Shown here piece after piece: positions 60,845-64,000 of a stretch of DNA of 64,000 nt (within the stretch, counting starts at the first letter, position 1; every line of letters begins with the position of its first letter). Origin of the DNA: Bacteroides clarus YIT 12056 (lineage in GTDB: Bacteria > Bacteroidota > Bacteroidia > Bacteroidales > Bacteroidaceae). The stretch covers positions 124,001 through 188,000 of the forward strand of contig NZ_FQWK01000001.1 in the NCBI RefSeq assembly GCF_900129655.1. Reading direction: 5' to 3'. A program made the translations under genes and the position numbers. Below the pieces are notes generated by a model. That model was not told the DNA's origin, made no database searches, and saw nothing but the letters and a program-made list of their open reading frames with translations.

Positions 60845-62908
60845 TTAATTGTTTGATTCGGCATGAGCCGTATTGTCGGTTTTGTCTGAAGCCTCTGTGT
60901 TACGGCTTTCTTCTTCTTTCACTTCTTCTTCCGCTTCTTTGGCCTTGGCGGCTTCTTGCTCTTCGGCTTCTTTCAGCTCTTTAGAGGTCTTGCCGGCACT
61001 GATGATTTCCTCGGAACGGGAAGCCCACGGACGCTTGCCGAAGATTTCTTCCACATCTTCCGCAAAGATAACTTCTTTGTCTATCAACTGTTGAGCCAGC
61101 TTGTTGTGGCCGTCCCTGTTGTCGGAAAGTATCTTCTTGGCACGCTCGTACTGCTCGTTGACCATACGCTTTACTTCTTCATCAATCAGTTCGGCGGTCT
61201 TTTCGCTGTACGGGCGGTTGAAAGAATACTCTTCGTTATTGTAGTAGCAGAGATTAGGCAATTTGTCGCTCATGCCTAAATAGGCAATCATGCCGTAAGC
61301 CTGCTTGGTTACGCGCTCCAGGTCGTTCATGGCGCCGGTAGAGATTCTTCCGATGAACAAATCTTCGGCAGCGCGTCCTCCCAAAGTGGCGCACATTTCG
61401 TCCAGCATCTGCTCCTTGGTGGTAATCTGTCGCTCTTCGGGCAAGTACCAGGCAGCGCCCAGGGCGCGTCCACGCGGAACGATTGTTACTTTAATCAGCG
61501 GATTGGCGTATTCCAACAGCCATGAGATGCTGGCGTGTCCGGCTTCGTGTATGGCGATGGAACGGCGTTCCTCTTCTGTCGTAATTTTGGTTTTCTTTTC
61601 CAATCCGCCTACGATACGGTCTACGGCATCCAGGAAGTCCTGCTTTTCTACAAACTTCTTTCCGTGACGGGCGGCAATCAGGGCAGCTTCGTTGCAGACA
61701 TTGGCGATATCGGCACCGGAGAAACCCGGAGTTTGGCGGGCCAGTAATTCCACGTCCACCGTATTGTCTATCTTAATGGGGCGCAGATGTACGCCGAATA
61801 CTTCTTTACGCTCGTTCAAGTCCGGTAAATCAACGTGTATCTGGCGGTCGAAACGTCCGGCGCGCAGCAATGCTTTGTCCAATACATCCACACGGTTGGT
61901 TGCGGCGAGAATGATGACACCGCTGTTGGAACCGAAACCGTCCATTTCGGTCAGCAATTGGTTCAATGTGTTTTCGCGTTCATCGTTACCGCCCATAGCG
62001 GCCGCTTTGGCACGGGCACGTCCCACTGCATCGATTTCGTCGATGAATACGATGCAGGGAGCTTTTTCTTTGGCTTGGCGGAACAGGTCGCGGACGCGGG
62101 AAGCGCCTACGCCGACAAACATTTCCACGAAGTCGGAACCTGCCAATGAGAAGAACGGTACGTTGGCTTCTCCGGCTACCGCCTTTGCCAGCAACGTCTT
62201 ACCTGTTCCCGGAGGGCCTACGAGCAATGCGCCTTTGGGTATCTTGCCTCCCAGGTCTGTATATTTCTGCGGTTCTCTCAGGAATTCCACGATTTCCTCT
62301 ACTTCCTGTTTGGCTTCGGCAAGTCCGGCTACATCCTTGAAGGTTACCTTTACGGGAGAGTTCTTTTCAAACAGTTGCGCTTTGGATTTGCCGACACTGA
62401 AGATGCCGCTACCGCCGCCCATGCCGCCACCGCCACTCCAGCGACGGGACAGGAATATCCAGAAGCCGATGAGGAATGCGAACGGCAGTATCTGCCAGAG
62501 GATTGCACCGAAGTAGTTACGCTTCTTTTCGTAGTTGATGGAGCCGTCGAAACGAGTCTCGTCTTTTTCTTTCTGCAGGAAGTCACCCAGGCTTTCGCGC
62601 GAGGGGGCTTCTGTCGTAATCAGAGGATTCTTGCCTACACGGCTGGAATCGGCTTTGAATACATTGGGCACATATTGGGGCTTGACGTATGCCTCTACGG
62701 AGTTATCGTCATAACCGGTCACTTTGCTTATATAGCCGTTGCGTACATATTCCTGAAATTCGTCGTAGGGGATGTTTTTGCTGGCTGTACCGCTTTCGTT
62801 GGTGAGATACAGTCCCAGTAACATCATGGCTATAATCATATACAACCAGTTCAGGTTGAACTTGGGCATATTGGTTTTAGAGGGCTTTTTATTGGTGTTA
62901 TTGTCCAT
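60845..62908 (-). CDS. ftsH: ATP-dependent zinc metalloprotease FtsH
   Basis: A 687-residue hexameric membrane protease. Two helices ([13 protein letters not shown] and [14 protein letters not shown]) flank a periplasmic domain. The AAA module has [18 protein letters not shown] (about 230), [11 protein letters not shown] and the second-region-of-homology arginine fingers ([20 protein letters not shown]). The protease has HEAGH (about 452) with zinc-binding His residues. The C-terminal tail is Glu/Lys/Ala-rich and longer than in E. coli. It lies between rsfS (9-base gap) and cdsA (12-base gap). Confidence 0.97.
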   Translation of the reverse strand: MDNNTNKKPSKTNMPKFNLNWLYMIIAMMLLGLYLTNESGTASKNIPYDEFQEYVRNGYISKVTGYDDNSVEAYVKPQYVPNVFKADSSRVGKNPLITTEAPSRESLGDFLQKEKDETRFDGSINYEKKRNYFGAILWQILPFAFLIGFWIFLSRRWSGGGGMGGGSGIFSVGKSKAQLFEKNSPVKVTFKDVAGLAEAKQEVEEIVEFLREPQKYTDLGGKIPKGALLVGPPGTGKTLLAKAVAGEANVPFFSLAGSDFVEMFVGVGASRVRDLFRQAKEKAPCIVFIDEIDAVGRARAKAAAMGGNDERENTLNQLLTEMDGFGSNSGVIILAATNRVDVLDKALLRAGRFDRQIHVDLPDLNERKEVFGVHLRPIKIDNTVDVELLARQTPGFSGADIANVCNEAALIAARHGKKFVEKQDFLDAVDRIVGGLEKKTKITTEEERRSIAIHEAGHASISWLLEYANPLIKVTIVPRGRALGAAWYLPEERQITTKEQMLDEMCATLGGRAAEDLFIGRISTGAMNDLERVTKQAYGMIAYLGMSDKLPNLCYYNNEEYSFNRPYSEKTAELIDEEVKRMVNEQYERAKKILSDNRDGHNKLAQQLIDKEVIFAEDVEEIFGKRPWASRSEEIISAGKTSKELKEAEEQEAAKAKEAEEEVKEEESRNTEASDKTDNTAHAESNN

Positions 62909-62917
62909 AAGTCTAAA

Positions 62918-63277
62918 TTAATCGAGGTCGGGGATTTGAGTTAGTTTGGCATCTGCCCATAGGTGTTCCAGATTGTAGAAGTCACGCGCTTCCGGCAGAA
63001 AGACGTGAACCAATACATCGGAATAGTCCATGGCTACCCATTCGGCGTTACGTAAGCCGTCTACCGCAAAAGGCTTGCTGTTCGCTCCTTTACGGGTGAA
63101 GTCTTTTACAGAGTCTACAATGGCGCTTACTTGGCTTGGAGAGTTTCCTTGACAGATGACGAAATAATTACATATAGTATCGTCTATTTGGGTAAGGTCT
63201 GCTATGACGATTTTTTTTCCTTTTTTATCTTGAATACCTTCTGTTATTTGTTGAATTAGTTTTTTAGCTTCGTTCAT
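62918..63277 (-). CDS. rsfS: ribosomal silencing factor RsfS
   Basis: A 119-residue protein of the RsfS/YbeB/Iojap family that binds L14 on the 50S subunit and blocks subunit joining in starvation. IVIADLTQIDDTICNYFVICQGNSPSQV is the opening beta-sheet with the conserved DYFVI-like region, and YSDVLVHVFLPEARDFYNLEHLWADA is the C-terminal signature. First gene of rsfS-ftsH-cdsA, with a promoter at 63305-63332. Confidence 0.95.
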   Translation of the reverse strand: MNEAKKLIQQITEGIQDKKGKKIVIADLTQIDDTICNYFVICQGNSPSQVSAIVDSVKDFTRKGANSKPFAVDGLRNAEWVAMDYSDVLVHVFLPEARDFYNLEHLWADAKLTQIPDLD

Positions 63278-63304
63278 TACACATTATTAATATTAAACAG
63301 GTGA

Positions 63305-63332
63305 CAAATATACGTTGATTTATCATATCAAA
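63305..63332 (-). promoter_or_regulatory. promoter for rsfS-ftsH-cdsA
   Basis: On the minus strand TTTG (63332-63329), 16 bases, TATATTTG (63312-63305). Spacing is a little short but both boxes match. Confidence 0.55.
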
Positions 63333-63438
63333 CACGCAAAAGAGAAAAAGTCTTTCATTTTTTGTTTTTTTTTAGGTATATAATTCTTTGTGTCATGGTA
63401 TCTTATCAGATTTTAATGAAAAAAATAACGGAAAATGT

Positions 63439-63467
63439 TTTGGTTTATGGAAAACTTTGTATCTTTG
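63439..63467 (+). promoter_or_regulatory. promoter for tRNA-Gln
   Basis: TTTG (63439-63442), 17 bases, TATCTTTG (63460-63467), 29 bases before the tRNA 5' end. Confidence 0.65.
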
Positions 63468-63496
63468 CACCGCAAAACAGAAATGCGATGCTCAAT

Positions 63497-63570
63497 TGGG
63501 CTATGGTGTAATGGTAACACTACAGATTCTGGTCCTGTCATTCCTGGTTCGAATCCAGGTAGCCCAACCA
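63497..63570 (+). tRNA. tRNA-Gln (anticodon CTG), CCA encoded
   Basis: A 74-nt cloverleaf with TGGGCTA/TAGCCCA acceptor, GTGT/ACAC D stem, CCTGGTTCGAATCCAGG T arm and encoded CCA. The anticodon loop TTCTGGT has CTG at 63529-63531. The last pair of the anticodon stem is an A-C mismatch. It is followed by an intrinsic terminator. Confidence 0.93.
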
Positions 63571-63594
63571 TAAGACATATATTTAAAGCTAAGG

Positions 63595-63628
63595 AACCCA
63601 CTAAAATCATAATTTAGTGGGTTTTTTT
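63595..63628 (+). terminator. terminator of tRNA-Gln
   Basis: AACCCACTAAA (63595-63605) pairs with TTTAGTGGGTT (63613-63623), followed by a T-run. Confidence 0.88.
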
Positions 63629-63644
63629 ATTAGGCAAAAAAGAG

Positions 63645-63652
63645 TAAATTTG
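63645..63652 (+). promoter_or_regulatory. -7 element for the AICAR transformylase gene
   Basis: TAAATTTG, a full match, 24 bases before the ATG at 63676. Confidence 0.5.
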
Positions 63653-63675
63653 CAACAACTCAAACAATACTAATT

Positions 63676-64000
63676 ATGGCAAAAGAATTATCGCTGAAAT
63701 ACGGCTGTAACCCTAATCAAAAGCCGGCCCGCATTTTTATGCAGGAGGGGGAGTTGCCTATCGAAGTCCTGAACGGACGTCCGGGGTATATCAACTTTAT
63801 GGATGCCTTGAACGGTTGGCAATTGGTGAAGGAATTGAAAGAAGCCACCGGAATGCCGGCCGCCACTTCATTCAAACATGTGAGCCCGGCAGGAGCCGCT
63901 ATCGGGCTGGAGCTGGACGAAACGCTGAAAAAGATTTACTTTGTTGATAACCTGCCGCTTTCACCGCTTGCCAATGCCTATGTGCGTGCCCGTGGTGCCG
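63676..64000 (+). CDS. phosphoribosylaminoimidazolecarboxamide formyltransferase, 3' end outside the window
   Basis: The first 108 residues of the AICAR transformylase domain of purine synthesis: [20 protein letters not shown], then [19 protein letters not shown] and [13 protein letters not shown]. In PurH this domain follows an N-terminal IMP cyclohydrolase domain; here the protein starts directly with transformylase sequence, so it is the stand-alone form found in Bacteroides. It would use 10-formyl-THF to make FAICAR. The rest lies beyond the right edge. Confidence 0.92.
   Translation, partial: MAKELSLKYGCNPNQKPARIFMQEGELPIEVLNGRPGYINFMDALNGWQLVKELKEATGMPAATSFKHVSPAGAAIGLELDETLKKIYFVDNLPLSPLANAYVRARGA

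Noticed and set aside
61692-62516. 274-residue open frame on the plus strand
   Set aside because: It is antisense to the conserved AAA region of ftsH, with low-complexity translation.

Overview
This window is chromosomal DNA of a Bacteroides-type organism (Bacteroidales). The evidence is the repeated promoter element TAnnTTTG upstream of genes on both strands, the general lack of strong Shine-Dalgarno sites, and many families typical of the phylum: a BACON-domain lipoprotein protease, a NigD-like lipoprotein, DUF4834, DUF3822, DUF5683, a CarboxypepD_reg outer-membrane barrel, a tricorn-like protease and stand-alone AICAR transformylase. The species cannot be fixed from sequence reading alone. 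Most of the window is core genome. I saw no insertion sequence, prophage, CRISPR array or rRNA operon.

Layout. 1-4.0 kb: 3' part of the visible window holds the start of pyrH, then a copper block with a P1B ATPase carrying an HMA domain at each end and an AraC-type regulator carrying its own CxxC metal-binding-like segment. 4.0-6.8 kb: a three-gene operon with a DPM1-like GT2 glycosyltransferase, a single-pass membrane protein and a GT-C-like polytopic protein. 6.8-12.7 kb: a MATE exporter, a TPR protein, an M43-type metalloprotease, birA-yjbR-yraN, a small ribbon-helix-helix-like protein and tadA. 12.8-16.9 kb: psd, pssA, DUF4834 and a GH36 alpha-galactosidase on the minus strand. 17-21.6 kb: dnaE, trxA and an acidic small protein. 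21.7-25 kb: an Imm17-like protein, tsaE, an orphan metal ABC permease, a small membrane protein and aroA. 25-34.4 kb: a Bcr/CflA exporter, pabC-pabB-YidE-type transporter, DUF2721, a periplasmic tricorn-like S41 protease and a TerB-DnaJ protein. 34.4-37 kb: an AT-rich stretch with a GIY-YIG-like gene next to tRNA-Pro, then aroB. 37-45.2 kb: an outer-membrane barrel protein, cardiolipin synthase, rsmD-DUF3822-pseudopilin-like gene, and a RecD-like helicase. 45-55.8 kb: alaS, an M23 peptidase, a MerR regulator, and the operon parA-parB-DUF5683-lytic transglycosylase-RSH. 56-64 kb: DUF456, surE-lpxB, a NigD-like lipoprotein, rsfS-ftsH-cdsA, tRNA-Gln and the start of an AICAR transformylase gene.

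The most unusual signal is not a gene. Five intergenic arrays (starts 3109, 12768, 30222, 56128 and 56278) are built of degenerate, partly palindromic units with an exact 22-bp period. Three of them (12768, 30222, 56278) share one 12-bp core, RTCYYRYRRRAY, and each has five units. One lies between 48-bp inverted repeats that match at 46 of 48 positions. Another sits in the predicted 5' leader of copA. Because 22 bp is about two helical turns, the palindromes all face one side of the DNA. They also form hairpins with neighbouring units, and at two loci these hairpins look like transcription terminators. I do not know a described element of this kind and treat it as the main candidate for something new.
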